From Zonotrichia leucophrys gambelii (lineage: Eukaryota; Chordata; Aves; Passeriformes; Passerellidae): DNA of 64,000 bases. The notes below the pieces were generated by a model that saw only the letters and a list, made by a program, of their open reading frames with translations, had not been told where the DNA came from and searched no databases. Made by a program: the position numbers and the translations under genes. Of the stretch, positions 1 through 11,132 are shown piece after piece. How positions within the stretch are numbered: the first letter of the stretch is position 1; each line of letters begins with the position of its first letter. The stretch lies in the NCBI RefSeq assembly GCF_028769735.1, contig NC_088177.1:13394599-13458598 (forward strand), given 5' to 3'.

Positions 1-1149
1 TAAAATCTCCTGTATGTGCTCTGGCACTCAGGAATATGATTTGGTTTGTTTCCTGGTGTGACTTGATCTTATCAAGACTTGTGTCTTTGCAAAGCACTGG
101 CATTTGAATAGGTTTTTTCTGGCTTGGCTTTGTTCCATACCATCTCTGTTGTTATACAAAGGTGTCATTAATTAAAACAGTCGTCCTGCAGATGCTTTCA
201 TTTGGGAATTGCTCCTGGTAAGGTCTCAATTTGCACCAGGGTGATGTACATAAAAGGTTAGCCTTAAATAAAACTTCAATCTATGGAATTCAATGTCTTG
301 ATGGAAACGCACCCCAAGAAAACTCTGCCATCAGTGGTGATAGTAAGCACAATCTGAATTTCACCTGCTGTAGCTTTGGTCTTGAAATCAATAGCAGGGA
401 ACTTCCTGTCCTTGCAGGCACCCATCGTTGGACAAAAGATTAGGACAATAAATTATTGCCTCACATGATCTCCTTGGATGTGCTATAGGAGTGAGTGATG
501 CAGAATGCCCTAACCTTTGCTGCAGCAGCACAAAAAGCAGACCCAGAACTATGCAAAGAAGTAAAAGTAATGAAAACTGTTGGGTTTGCACATCTTAGGC
601 AGAGCAGCAAATTTGCTGTGTCTGAATCATAGTTGAGGTAATTAGAGCAATCAGCAGTGAGCTATGGCAAGAGCTGAAAATCAGAAATCCTTGGGGGAAC
701 TGTTGGGTGTATTTAACCCATGTACAGATGCACAGACCTGGAGTGCTGGGACAGAGCTTGTTCAATTTACTTACCTTCAGCTGGTGCTTTTGTTGGGTTT
801 TGCAGACAATTTCTGTTTGGGAAGCAGAGCCTTGATTATTATTGGTAGTCTGGGCCTTGCTAAGTAAACGAGACCTTTTATTTTGTTTGACAGCTGAGAT
901 ATTTTTTATTGCTGGTTTCTGAATTCTGTCAGTGTGGAATATCAAAGGAAAATAAAAACCCTCTCTTGATTTTGCTTCTCTTACAGCTTTTAAGAACTTG
1001 AATATGCTACTCTTAGTGACATCTATAATCCCACCTGTGTCCTGAATAGAAGAAGTAGATGTTTGAGGTGGTTATTGTATTTTGTGATTCTTACTGTGCT
1101 TTTGTAGCAGACCAACTATGATGGGGTGAGATATTTCTGGTTTACAGCT
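1..1149. other. Intergenic, no gene seen
   Basis: This is unique-looking A+T-rich sequence. Its short reading frames on both strands (at most 116 codons) start and stop without splice context or recognisable protein similarity. I see no RNA gene or repeat here. Confidence 0.6.
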
Positions 1150-1490
1150 GAGAATTAGGGTTGGTCATCCTGGAGAAGAGAAGGCTTTGGGGACACCTTG
1201 CCTGAAGGGGCTCCAAGGGAGCTGCAGAGGGACTTTGGGCAAGGGCCTGCAGTGACAAGACAAGGAGGAATGGTTTCAAATTGAAAGTGAGTAGATTTAT
1301 ATCAGGTGTTAGGAAGAAGTTCTCCCCTGGCACAGGGTGCCCAGAGAAGCTGTGACTGTCCCTGATCTCTGGAAGTGCCCAAGGCCTCGTTTTACGGGGC
1401 TTGGAGCAACCTGGGATAGTGGAAGGTGTTCCTGCCCATGGGGTTGGCACTAAGTGATCTTTATGGTTCCTTCCTATGGTCATGAAAAAG
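1150..1490 (+). repeat. CR1 LINE 3'-end fragment
   Basis: The stretch follows the 3' untranslated part of avian CR1 retrotransposons. It runs from the 'cctggagaagagaaggct' block, through the 'ttcaaattgaaag' and 'gcccagagaagctgtg' blocks, to 'ggggcttggagcaacctggg' and the terminal 'ggttggcactaagtgatc' and 'ttccttcctatgg' blocks. It is 5'-truncated, as most bird CR1 copies are, and carries many substitutions, so it is an old dead copy. No reverse-transcriptase reading frame is included. A 137-codon frame on the opposite strand lies across this repeat and is not a gene. Confidence 0.9.
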
Positions 1491-3937
1491 GGTGAGATTG
1501 AGAGATGGATGTGATGTTTTAATAAAGATATCTGTATCAGAGGATAGGGATCCACAAAGCAATCTGGCTAGGTACAATATTAAATCAGAGGTGCCAATAT
1601 CACCCTTTTACCTCTTTTGAACTTTGAAGTTTTCTTTTATCGTTGTTATGAAGAAGAAATACTGTAAGTTCATGGGAGGAAACAGAATTGTTTGTATATC
1701 ATGAACACAAATGTGGTTTGAGATTTGTACTTTTCCCCCCAAAATGACAGCAAGAGGCCTTACAGATGCATCTTTATAAGCTCAGAAGTTGAGTTACATG
1801 CATCCTAAATAGCAGAAAATTACAGAAACAGTAGTGTTATGATTTTGTGGCATTTCCTGAATCAGCTCCAAGCTGACACTGCAGATGCCAGAAGGGACTG
1901 ATTAGTATGAATATCAACACTGTAGCTGAGATACTCAAAATAAGGAACCGAGGAATTGTCAGAGACAGGGCTGGACAAAATAATGGTGAGATTAAAACAA
2001 TCCTCAATACTGAAATGATCAAGTGGGATAAAAGGGGCCATGAGCATTAGGGTGCAGCTTCCCATGAAGCCTTAATACCCTTTTTGTAATTAGGAAGCCA
2101 TTAGCAAGCTAAATGCTGGGCAGTGTTATTGTAACTCCCACATCATGTCAGTTAAAAAACCATTAACACGTTTGATGCACTATGAGGTAAATCAGAGATA
2201 AACTGCTCAGGTCTGAGAACATGAATTTATCATTTATCCTTTTACAGAATTTGTGTGCCTGTGTCTGGTCTCTGTTCCAGTGCTCCATGGGAACACCATG
2301 TTCTTCCCTGAGTTTCCAGTTCACGGTGGTTTGGACTGAAACTAGGAGGAAAAGGTTCAGTTCTGGGTCCTGCTATAAGCTTACTCTGTGATGCTGTCAG
2401 TCATTTTCTTCCTCCAATAACTCTGTCCTTTTTACGTGTGGAAAAGAAGAAAAAACAACATAGTGACTGCTATTTAAAGAACTTGGAGTATTAGAGGTTA
2501 AAAATGTTGTTATTCAGTTATATCTAGATATATATACACGCATATGAGTGTGTTAACACCCAAACCACTGAGCTTCACACTTTGACAAAGTGTCCATCTG
2601 TTTCCTACTGCTTTCAACAAGATACTCTCATGTATTAACATAAGCAGAAATGGAAGCAATTGCATTGCTAGTTTTAGCTTAAAATGTTAATCTGATTCCA
2701 AGTTTTCCATACAACGTTATGGGTCAAAATATTGAGGAAGTTTAAAATATGAATATACCCACTGGATATTAAAGAAAAGTTGGAACAAACATTAACAGAA
2801 ATTAAACACAGATCTAAAGATCTGTGAGTCCCAAAGGTACAGATCAATAACAAATTAATAAAATATTTTGAAAGCATGCACAGGAATAATTCTTAAATTG
2901 ATCTTAAAAAGCAAATCAAGGGTTTCAAGTAGAAACAAGAGGAAAAGAGGGCTCAGATGGGGACAGCTGTATTTGATACTGTACTACATATATTTTAATA
3001 AAATAAATGTAATGGTTGTTCAGTGTGATAGAATAGGGATTAAATGGAACATGTCTCACATGTATAAAAGGCTTTCAAAATGCAGCAGTATTTCTTAAAT
3101 GTAAGCCTTTCTGGTGGCTTTGGATGGAAGAGGGCGACAACAGTTCAGTAGTCTTGAGCTTGAGATTTATTTCTCCATTTAATTTCTTTGTTAATTAGTT
3201 CATTTCGCTAACTAGCCATTTATGTGATGGATGATTCTTTAAGCAAATGCAACAACAGCCAGGCAAGCTTGGAAATAGTTTTTAAGAAGATCTGCCAATA
3301 TTGCAGTTAGAGGTTTCAGGGATTAGTGATTAGCTGATTAATATGTACATTTATGTTCAAAATGACAACAGCCTGTGGTATTGAGATGTCTGGAGTTCAC
3401 TGTTAGCACTTGGTTTTTCAAGCTGGAGAATTGCCTAAAAGGTACCTAACTTAGCATGTTGTCAATAAAATAGGTATGAGGCTTTATATATTACTTGAAA
3501 TAATACATCAATCACAAAGTAGTCAATAGTCAAGGGAAGTAGAGGAGACTGTAATTGATTCTAAGAAAATATAGAACAGTGCCCAGAATTACTGTACAAA
3601 AAAAGCCAAATAGGTTACTTTCGCTTTTCTCTTTATGCCAAAAAGTGTTTTAAAACCCCTGTGGCTTTAGGGAGTGAAAACCTGGACCCACCAAAGTCAA
3701 AGGGAGTACTGATGCTAAATTCAGTACAAGCAGGATCTCACCTCGGGCTCAGGCTCTGGGAGTTCAGCAGGCAGAAGAAATGCAGGCATTTAGCTCTTGA
3801 TTTATGAAATATATCTTGCCGTGTCAGATTGCTGGATTACTGCTGGTTTATGTTAACAAAGACAGGGTCAGATCTTTCTGCTGAAAGCCCCCTGATTGCT
3901 GTCATTTGAGCCCAACCCAATCTCTGTTCCCTCCTAG
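1491..3937. other. Intergenic, no gene seen
   Basis: A+T-rich sequence with only short chance frames. A perfect short palindrome lies at 2808-2827, with 9-base arms around two bases. I saw no recognisable gene, RNA or transposable element. Confidence 0.55.
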
Positions 3938-4056
3938 GAACATGGGATTTACAGAATGGATCCGAGCAGTTGTGAAGTGCATCGGTATGGAAACAGATAT
4001 TGCACAGCAGCACTGATAAAGTTCAAGCCTGTAGCTGCTGATAGCCAGAATAAAAG
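3938..4056 (+). other. Candidate internal exon of unrecognised transcript
   Basis: A 119-base segment is bounded by strong splice signals. On the left is a pyrimidine-rich tract ending in 'ccctcctag' (AG at 3936-3937). On the right is 'aaaag' followed by 'gtgagtgtg' (GT at 4057-4058), close to the consensus donor. Inside, an ATG at 3942 opens a 24-codon frame that ends in two adjacent stops (TGA, TAA). I do not recognise the peptide. With a stop well inside the segment, the likeliest reading is an exon of a long non-coding RNA or an alternative 5' exon. A chance pair of splice-like sites is also possible. No partner exon was identified. Confidence 0.35.
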
Positions 4057-4352
4057 GTGAGTGTGCTAAGGAAGAAAGGAGATCCTGTCCTATTTTATCT
4101 CACAGTCTTTTCTTCAGCATTCCCTGTTGGAGATGTGGGAAGTAGTTCAAGCAAATGTGTTTGGGCACTGTGTGGCATTTCTTGTCACTATAAGCTTTTA
4201 GGAACAACATTCTCCACTTCCTTCCCTTTTTACTAAAAGCATGAAGCAAAACAGCAAATATCTAAGTCCTGACTAATGGAGATAGCCCTGTCCTCAACAC
4301 ACTGGATTTGGGGATGATGTGAGTTCCATGCAGGCAAGATACCAGTGGGGCT

Positions 4353-4474
4353 GAGATATTCCAGCAAGACAAGCTGCAGAAAGGAATGGTGGTTGATCAC
4401 TTCTTTCTATTCTTGAGATATTCCAGCAAGACAAGTTGCAGAAAGGAATGGTGTTGATCACTTTCTGACAGTCT
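4353..4474. repeat. Two-copy tandem duplication, about 61-bp unit
   Basis: The block starting 'gagatattccagcaagacaa' at 4353 is repeated head-to-tail at 4415. The units are 62 and 60 bases and differ by a few substitutions and small indels. It resembles a recent local duplication. No coding role is visible. Confidence 0.85.
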
Positions 4475-5079
4475 TGAGTTTCTAAAACCCAGGTCAGGGC
4501 TCTTGTAGCCCTTGTGTCTACACCTGCCCCTCACACACACAATTTGAGCTATATCCTGTACCCACAATCCCTAACATCTCTCTGATCTAAACCACTCCCT
4601 TCCCAAACCTGCTTTTCTGGCCCATTTCTTGAAACCTGCAGGTCCTCTCCAAATTGGGTGGCAAGGGCAGGTAAATGTGAGGCTTGTTCTGTGCTGCTCC
4701 TGCCCAAGGCTGCAACTGCACTGCTCTGTTACACAGCCATGTGGTGGTTTGGGTTGGAAGGTGTCACAGTTGAGACAGAGACAATGCAAAGCAGCACATT
4801 CCATTTTCAGAAGGCTTCAAACCTGCTTTTATTATTATTATTCTAGCATTCATGCTTTTTATACGTTCTTAAAAAACTCATAAGTTTACACTTTATTCAT
4901 TGGTCACCAGAGACAAACTAAGTGCTCATTGGAATAGGCACTTGCCAGTTTCTCTTATTTATCCTTCTTTCACTCTTGGTTTCTATGTCAATGACCTCTG
5001 TAGAAAATTCTTTCAGGGGCAAACATGGATCCTCCTACCAAACTTCCCTCTGGCTCTCAGAAGTGGCTGTAAAACCTCT
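4475..5079. other. Intergenic, no gene seen
   Basis: There are small overlapping frames on both strands (up to 84 codons) but no recognisable domain. A short ATT run occurs near 4829-4842. Confidence 0.5.
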
Positions 5080-5175
5080 TCCCAGGAAGGGATTTTAAAG
5101 CTCATTTTGTTCCAACCCTCTCACGCGGGCACCTCTCACTGGACCAGGTTGCTCAGAGCTCCACTCAACCTTTTT
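5080..5175 (-). repeat. Short CR1 LINE 3' fragment
   Basis: Read on the + strand, the blocks 'ttttgttccaaccctctc', 'gcgggcacctctcactgga' and 'ccaggttgctcagagctcca' match the reverse complement of the avian CR1 3' end (the part about the lead-in to 'ggagcaacctggtctagtgg'). The copy is short, truncated on both sides, and old. Confidence 0.75.
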
Positions 5176-8100
5176 GTAGCTTTTTAATATCAGCATGTGG
5201 TGCTTCCCTGGTATTTCCCAGCACTGCCTTACCCTTAACTTCAGGAACTCTTACCTACTCTAGCTATAAGAGGAATTGGAGAGACAAAAGGAAGCAGGGA
5301 AGGGTGTGGTGAGCACTGGTGAGGATCTTTGGTGAAAGAAGTTTGCACATCCTCTTGGTGCACTGCCTTTCAGGCGAGCCTTAGCTGCTGTTACCCAAGC
5401 TGGTGCTTCCTGCTTGTCTGGAAAAAAAAAATCTTTGATTTGATTTCATCTAAGTCACCAAATACACAAATCACAGAGCTGTGTGAACTCTGTAAACGCA
5501 ATTTAGTGCTTTGAGTGAAATGTCCCAGAAATAACAAAACAACCAGGGAAATGATAGAGTCCTGCTTCAGTTATGGAGTGAGATATTTGTTATTGTAGGA
5601 AAATAACAATGCAAATAGGATTCTCTCTGTTGTGGTTGGGGTGATCAGGAAACATGGGTGGGTTTGGTTCTTGGAGAAGGAGTGGAGTTGTACAGAACAG
5701 TGAGTTCAGTCCCTGCTTTGCTGTGTGCCCTCCCTGCTTCCAGAATGGTAAGGGAAAAAGAACCCAGAAATGGGGTTTGAAACAGGAAAAACCAGAATTC
5801 TGGATAATGCAGTTTGTTAGTTTGCAATTCTGCTTTGCACCATAAATCCTAGAGTTAACATTATTTGAGCTAAACTGTGGTAGAAGAAGTATCTTATTTT
5901 CCTTGACCTTTCTGGAATTATTGAGATTATTTTCTTTTAAGAACATGCAGAAAGAAAGGCTATAAATATGGAAATATTCTTATAAACTAAACATATGTTT
6001 TTGAATCTAAAATAAATCAAAAAATCTTTGAGCTTTGTAGTGCTTCTGTTGAAAATATCAGATTATTTTGGTCCAGACAAAAATTGAACTTAAGGAATTA
6101 AATTAAATTAGCATCTATAAGGTGCCAGATGTTCTATTCATGTATTTTCCTTAAGATATGCATCAAAATTGCAAGTGGATCAGAAGACAGTTGTTATACT
6201 AAATTCTAAGTCAATAAACAGATGCAAAGGGGTTTAAAAAATGTTGGGGTTTTTTTCCCCTTTGTGGAGGAAAAATTGAAATGATGAAAATGCAAAGTAG
6301 TCCCAGACATTTTTATGTGCTCATGCAGTTTTAGTATTTCTGATTTTTTCAAAATAATAAATGACAATGAAGATCTTTTTGTATAGCAAAGGAAATTTAT
6401 GAATTGCAGCGAATACAGGAAAGAACTTTTAATGTAAATATTGCAATACTAGTATGCTGTTTATGGCCATCTATATATCTCTTTATACATTTTTATGAGA
6501 TTTACCATTCTGCATTTTTTTTGTTTGCTTGTGGAAAAATGAATGCAGATTCTTCAAGTTTGAAAGATTTTTTTTCTTCTTTCCACAAATAGCTTTATCT
6601 CCTTCTATTCTAAGAAATACTGCCTAGAAGAGTCTTGTGTTATTGTACTATACAGTAGAACATGGGATAGGAAGTAAAGAAGATATGGAAGAAAAATTTT
6701 AAAGCCAGTTTGTAAAACAAGCTTCAAGGGATTTGTAAACCCTTTTAGACATTATTTGCTCAGAAGTATATGTTTTGGATTATTTTCATCATTTTACAGT
6801 TTTATCGGTGAAATCCCAATCCCGATGTAACTTCTTGGAGCACTTGCACTGCTATAATTCTCTAAGTTTACAGAACATTTCCTCCCCAGTGCCAGTCTAA
6901 GCACCATGGAGAGTATTTGGCATCGTCATGGTTTTCTGGATGTGAAAAAAGGGCTGACTGATTTATGTGATAAAGCCACTTTGCTTGTTGTGTCAATTAA
7001 TACCTGTTCAAAAGCTCAACCTGAAGCTGATATATTGAGAAATTAACAGATATACAGTCTATAATCCCACTGCATTTGCACTTATTTTATTGTAGATGAT
7101 GGATCTGCAGTGTGTAGCAAGGGATACCCCAGAGCTGCTGGAACAGATTCTGAAAGCAGCTGAGAGGAAAGCTCTCCTCCCAATTCCAAAGTCTCTCCAG
7201 CCTCCTGGCAATAAGGAATAGAAAATTAAATCAGGAAGTAAAGTACAGGTTGAAAACCAACACTCAGAAAGCAGAAGAGGTATCACACAAACAAACTTTG
7301 TAAACCTACAGAGTCCTTGCTCTCTGGTTATTAATAAGGAGCTCTGGAGGTTAATCTACTTTCTCAGTGGTGGTTTTATTTGTTTTCCTACACACACAAG
7401 CTCTGTCCTCTTTCCTCTCATTTTGATGGTCTGAATAACAGTGACAAATCCTTTTTATTCAAAAGTTCAATAATGTTAAATTCCATGAAAATCCCTGCAG
7501 AACCTTTACTTGGCATAAGTTCCAAGAAAAACTTATGTCCTTTTAGTAACCTGAGGACAGGCCCCACCTAACTTAGTTAATTGGGAGAACCCCAAGAAGC
7601 CACCATTACATGGCCTGTTTTGAGGGGTGGTTCCTGAGTTTCATTTTGTTGTGGTGTGTTAAGGAAAGGTTCACTGTCAAAATGATTGGCAGAAACTAAT
7701 CATAAAAAAAAAATCAATATTTTTTCCACTCTAGCAAAATTCTATGAAGAGGAGTCTTGATCTGCCTCACCTCAAGCACCTCAGGTTGTAGTAGGTACCC
7801 AAACTCATCACTTCTGATGTAATAGTGGAAAGGAATTGAATATCTGTAACAACACAGATGACAAGTTCTAGCTGTGTGAGAGGAATTTCAAAGTAAGTTC
7901 TCCTTGATCAGTTATTTTCACAAGACTGAAAGGAATATTGCCCCACAAGATTAAAATACAGTGGGGTGGGTGTGATGGTGGTAGTAGGGAAACAAGCCAA
8001 ACCCCCAAAACACAGATAACTAAACAACCCCAGGCAATAAATGATTGGATAATTTAAACAAAATGGCAGCTGCTAAGAGAAGCTAATTAAATGCAGTGGG

Positions 8101-10276
8101 GGTAAAGACGGTTAACTTTAAAATATCATAGTGGTGTAGATCAAATTGTTGTCTTTCATTTTTACCTCTGAGCTTCCAAAAAAAGGATGTCTTGCTGTGG
8201 GACACATCAGAGGTAGATGTTGCTGTGTTCACCACCACTTGACATCATAAACATCAAAATAATCCCATGTAAAATCAAAACAATTGCTCTTTGGGCAGTT
8301 TCAGACCTGAGGCAACATGGGGATTACTCTAATTAAAGGGTATGTGGTTGTTCCTTTTTAAGGTAAAGTTAGTTCACATTTAGCTGTTTTACACAGATAA
8401 ATGGGACACAGGCACTGAAAAGCACCAGGTTTACTGTTAAAGGGAACTTTTCTGCGCATCTTGTGCTACATAAATATGAGAAGAAGAGACTGTTCCCCAT
8501 GTATAGTCTCAGTTGTGTGGTTTTTACAGTCTATAGAACCTCAGGGCATCATTCTGCTCTGTCTCTCCATACTCTGCTTTCAGAGAGTAGAAGGAGAATT
8601 TTAACATTACTCTTTTTAGACAGATTTTATCCCTGCCATTGGTGGAATGAAAATTCAAAACCTTTCCAAAAGTACTAAAGAAGGTGGGGCACTAAGATCA
8701 AAATCTTTTTTTCTCTGTCTTGGAAAGAGAAAAGTAAGATAAACAGTAAGTGTTTATCCTCTCTGTTTGCATATTCCCTCGTTCTCAGTAAAGGTAATAA
8801 AATCATAAAAGCTTAAAAATGGAGGCCAGCTCTTTAAATTTATCCTTCTCTAGTGGCTCCTTACTTGTAATTTCCATGTTTTGAACTTGCTTAATTAAAT
8901 CCTGGGCAGGTTATGTTATTGCACGTAGCCATCATGATTTAGATTGTTAGCTAAATGATACTGTAATTTATACATCCTGGGCTGTTTAGGGACGTGGATG
9001 GGAAATTAGAACAAAATATGGCTACACAGCTTTTATTTGTATGCAAATTTCTGCTATTCTGCATGCAAACACTAGAATACCTAACCAGACCAATAATAAA
9101 AAATAATTAATGTCAAAGTTATAGTAAAGAACGAGGAATGATCTTGCCTTTATAGAGTTTTGTGTGCAAGTTGATAGAATGTGGGTCTTTATAAACCACT
9201 ACTTTTGCTGTTTGCCATATTTATACATACACACATATATGGGTCTGCTTTTTAAATTGGGAGTTCTTATTCCCTCAATAAACATAAAAATCAAGGACTT
9301 TTTTTGCCATTTTTTCAACATTTTTTTTACATGCAATCTTCCCAAGCCCAAACCAAAGTGAAAATGCAGTTTAAAGTACAAATTATGAATTTTGCACATA
9401 ATTTTTCCATTCTATTTCTGCCCCAGAACACACATCTTTGTACTTGTTAAAGGAGAGCCATGGTTTGAGCCCTAAATAGCCTCAAAAAAGTCCAAATAAC
9501 TTTAAAGAACATGTTCTTTAGAATTCCAAATTAAAACCAGGAGTTCTGTGCACTACCCTCAGAAATGTTCCTTGCAGTTCTGTACAGAAATATCTAAAAT
9601 GAAGCTACTGAGCAGACAACAATTCTAAAAAAGCTGTTGCAGCCAAGTAGAAGCACGAAGAATTAGTTAAGTTAATATGGATAAGGACATTAAAAAAGCC
9701 ATGGGTTAATGCATATTTCTGAGTATTAAAAACTTGGCTAGCTTAGTATAAAATAGGTGCACTAGAGGAAAAATGTGGTTTAAAACTGGTGTTTTAACAC
9801 AGGGTTTTAAATTGCTCTGTCTTTAACAAATATCTTTCTCTTTATTGAGTTGGATTCAAAATAACAGCAGAGTGGTTGATTTTGACATCTGGAAGCCAGA
9901 CAAGTTAAAAATGTTGAAACTTCCAAAATCTTTGTTACTCATGTGCAACTGAGAGCTGTCAGGGAAATTTATGCCTTTAAATGCAGGGAATCTATAAAGG
10001 GTGATTAGCAATAGCCAGGCTGTAGCGGTATAAAAAGATTCCTGTAAAACAAATTGTAATCCCACAGTTTAGAGGAGAAAAGAAGAGTCTCATTTGTGTT
10101 TGGATTGTTTATATATTCTTTTCAGAAAGAGCAGGAAAGCTTTGTGTCATGTGGGCTTAGGGCAGGTGATCCATGGAAATAATAGGATGGGAATTTTATC
10201 AGGCTGTATGTAGGGTGGGAAAACCAATACAAGAAGATAAAATCAATCAAATGTAATTACTCTCCTTAAAGAATTA
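5176..10276. other. Intergenic, no gene seen
   Basis: About 5 kb of A+T-rich sequence with only scattered chance frames. A POU-type octamer ATGCAAAT lies at 9041-9048 within a stretch (about 8900-9120) that also holds TAATTA-like and further 'atgcaaac' motifs. This could be a conserved regulatory element, but the sequence alone cannot show it. Confidence 0.5.
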
Positions 10277-10282
10277 TGTATG
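10277..10282. repeat. Target-site duplication, left copy
   Basis: The six bases TGTATG immediately precede the LTR element and recur exactly at 11127-11132 directly after it. A 6-bp duplication is typical of class II (ERVK/alpharetrovirus-like) integration and fixes the element ends. Confidence 0.92.
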
Positions 10283-10525
10283 TGTTGTAATCTTCGCTGC
10301 AGTGTTGTTCTCGCCTCTCTGCTGGGGCTCTTCTCCATTCTCTGCAGCACAGTCCTTCCTGCCTTCTCAGGGACTCCTCCTGGGCTCTCAACCCACCCCT
10401 ATTTATCTCAGTTACCTTCACGAGCTACAGCTGCTGCCCAACTAAGGACCCTGCAGCTGCAGCTCGTTTGGAGCAACTCAGACCCACACGGGTCTTACAA
10501 TACAACATATATTCAGGCCCCCACA
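10283..10525 (-). repeat. 3' LTR of the miniature element
   Basis: This 243-base LTR is the downstream copy relative to - strand transcription. By eye it differs from the other LTR at 10 positions (about 4%), all transitions. A TATA-like GATAAATA lies at 10400-10407 on the - strand, and the same motif is conserved in the partner LTR. Confidence 0.9.
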
Positions 10526-10543
10526 TTTCCCCCCTTTTCTTTT
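10526..10543 (-). other. Polypurine tract of the miniature element
   Basis: On the - strand this is an uninterrupted run of 18 purines including six consecutive G, directly abutting the start of the 3' LTR. This is the expected position and composition of the primer for plus-strand DNA synthesis in retroviruses. Confidence 0.88.
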
Positions 10544-10573
10544 AACAATTATACAATTATAATACACATACAG

Positions 10574-10840
10574 TTCCAGCTCTCAGGCTGCCACAGCTCT
10601 CGGCTGTCTTTAGATACAACCATAGAATATATACATATCCCTATACAGTCCCAGCTCTCAGGCTGCCACAGCTCTCGGCTGTCCGGGGGATTCCATACCT
10701 TCTCTAGTCCCAGCTCTCAGGCTGCCACAGCTCTCGGCTGTCCTATCTTCTATAGTCCCAGCTCTCTTGGCTGATATTCCGAAGTCCCAGCTCTCAGGCT
10801 GCCACAGCTCTCGGCTGTCCGGGGGATTCCATACCTTCTT
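10574..10840. repeat. Degenerate tandem units inside the element
   Basis: A unit of about 34 bases around 'cccagctctcaggctgcc' and 'acagctctcggctgtc' occurs at about 10574, 10649, 10708 and 10784. A shortened version lies at about 10756. In two copies (10708 region and its neighbour, and 10784) it is joined to the linker 'cgggggattccatacctt'. The array fills most of the interior and has no coding potential. It may have arisen by template slippage during reverse transcription. Confidence 0.85.
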
Positions 10841-10870
10841 TTGATGTTTGGCTGCATGTTCTTCCTCACA

Positions 10871-10881
10871 CGGGGTCACCA
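10871..10881 (-). other. Primer-binding site, tRNA-Trp-like
   Basis: On the - strand TGGTGACCCCG lies two bases after the end of the 5' LTR. These 11 bases match the primer-binding site known from Rous sarcoma/avian leukosis-type viruses, which use the 3' end of tRNA-Trp. The following bases (TGTGAGG) match only if a small gap is allowed. Another tRNA or a drifted site cannot be excluded. Confidence 0.75.
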
Positions 10882-10883
10882 GT

Positions 10884-11126
10884 TGTTGTAATCTTCGCTG
10901 CAGTGTTGTTCTCGCCTCTCTGCTGGGGCTCTTCTCCATTCTCTGCAGCACAGTCCTTTCTATCTTCTCAGGGACTCCTCCTGGGCTCCCGACCCACCCC
11001 TATTTATCTCAGTTACCTTCACGAGCTACAGCTGCTGCCCAACTAAGGACCCTGCAGCTGCAGCTCGTTTGGAGCAACTCGGACCCACACAGATCCCACA
11101 ATACAACATATATTCAGGCCCCCACA
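10884..11126 (-). repeat. 5' LTR of the miniature element
   Basis: This is the upstream LTR in the - orientation, 243 bases with the same termini as its partner. The TATA-like motif is at 11001-11008, about 120 bases inside the LTR from its 5' end, which would place transcription initiation in the middle of the LTR. No clear AATAAA was found. Confidence 0.9.
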
Positions 11127-11132
11127 TGTATG
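11127..11132. repeat. Target-site duplication, right copy
   Basis: TGTATG, an exact match to 10277-10282. Confidence 0.92.

Larger units (their letters stand above)
10283..11126 (-). mobile_element. Complete non-autonomous miniature LTR retroelement
   Basis: The element is 844 bases: two direct 243-base repeats (10283-10525 and 10884-11126) around a 358-base interior. Read on the - strand each LTR begins TGTGGGGGCC and ends GATTACAACA, giving the TG...CA termini of retroviral LTRs. A primer-binding site follows the upstream LTR and a polypurine tract precedes the downstream one, which fixes the orientation. No gag, pol or env frame is present, so it must have been mobilised in trans by a related retrovirus. 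The 6-bp target duplication and tRNA-Trp-like primer site point to a class II, ERVK/alpharetrovirus-like helper (inference). The 164- and 102-codon + strand frames here are antisense shadows. Confidence 0.92.

Noticed and set aside
2808..2827. Perfect palindrome CACAGATCT..AGATCTGTG
   Set aside because: Isolated, short, with no gene or element boundary beside it. Expected occasionally by chance in 64 kb.
10280..10774. 164-codon + strand frame
   Set aside because: It runs antisense through the 3' LTR and tandem interior of the miniature retroelement. Its internal peptide repeats reflect the DNA repeats.
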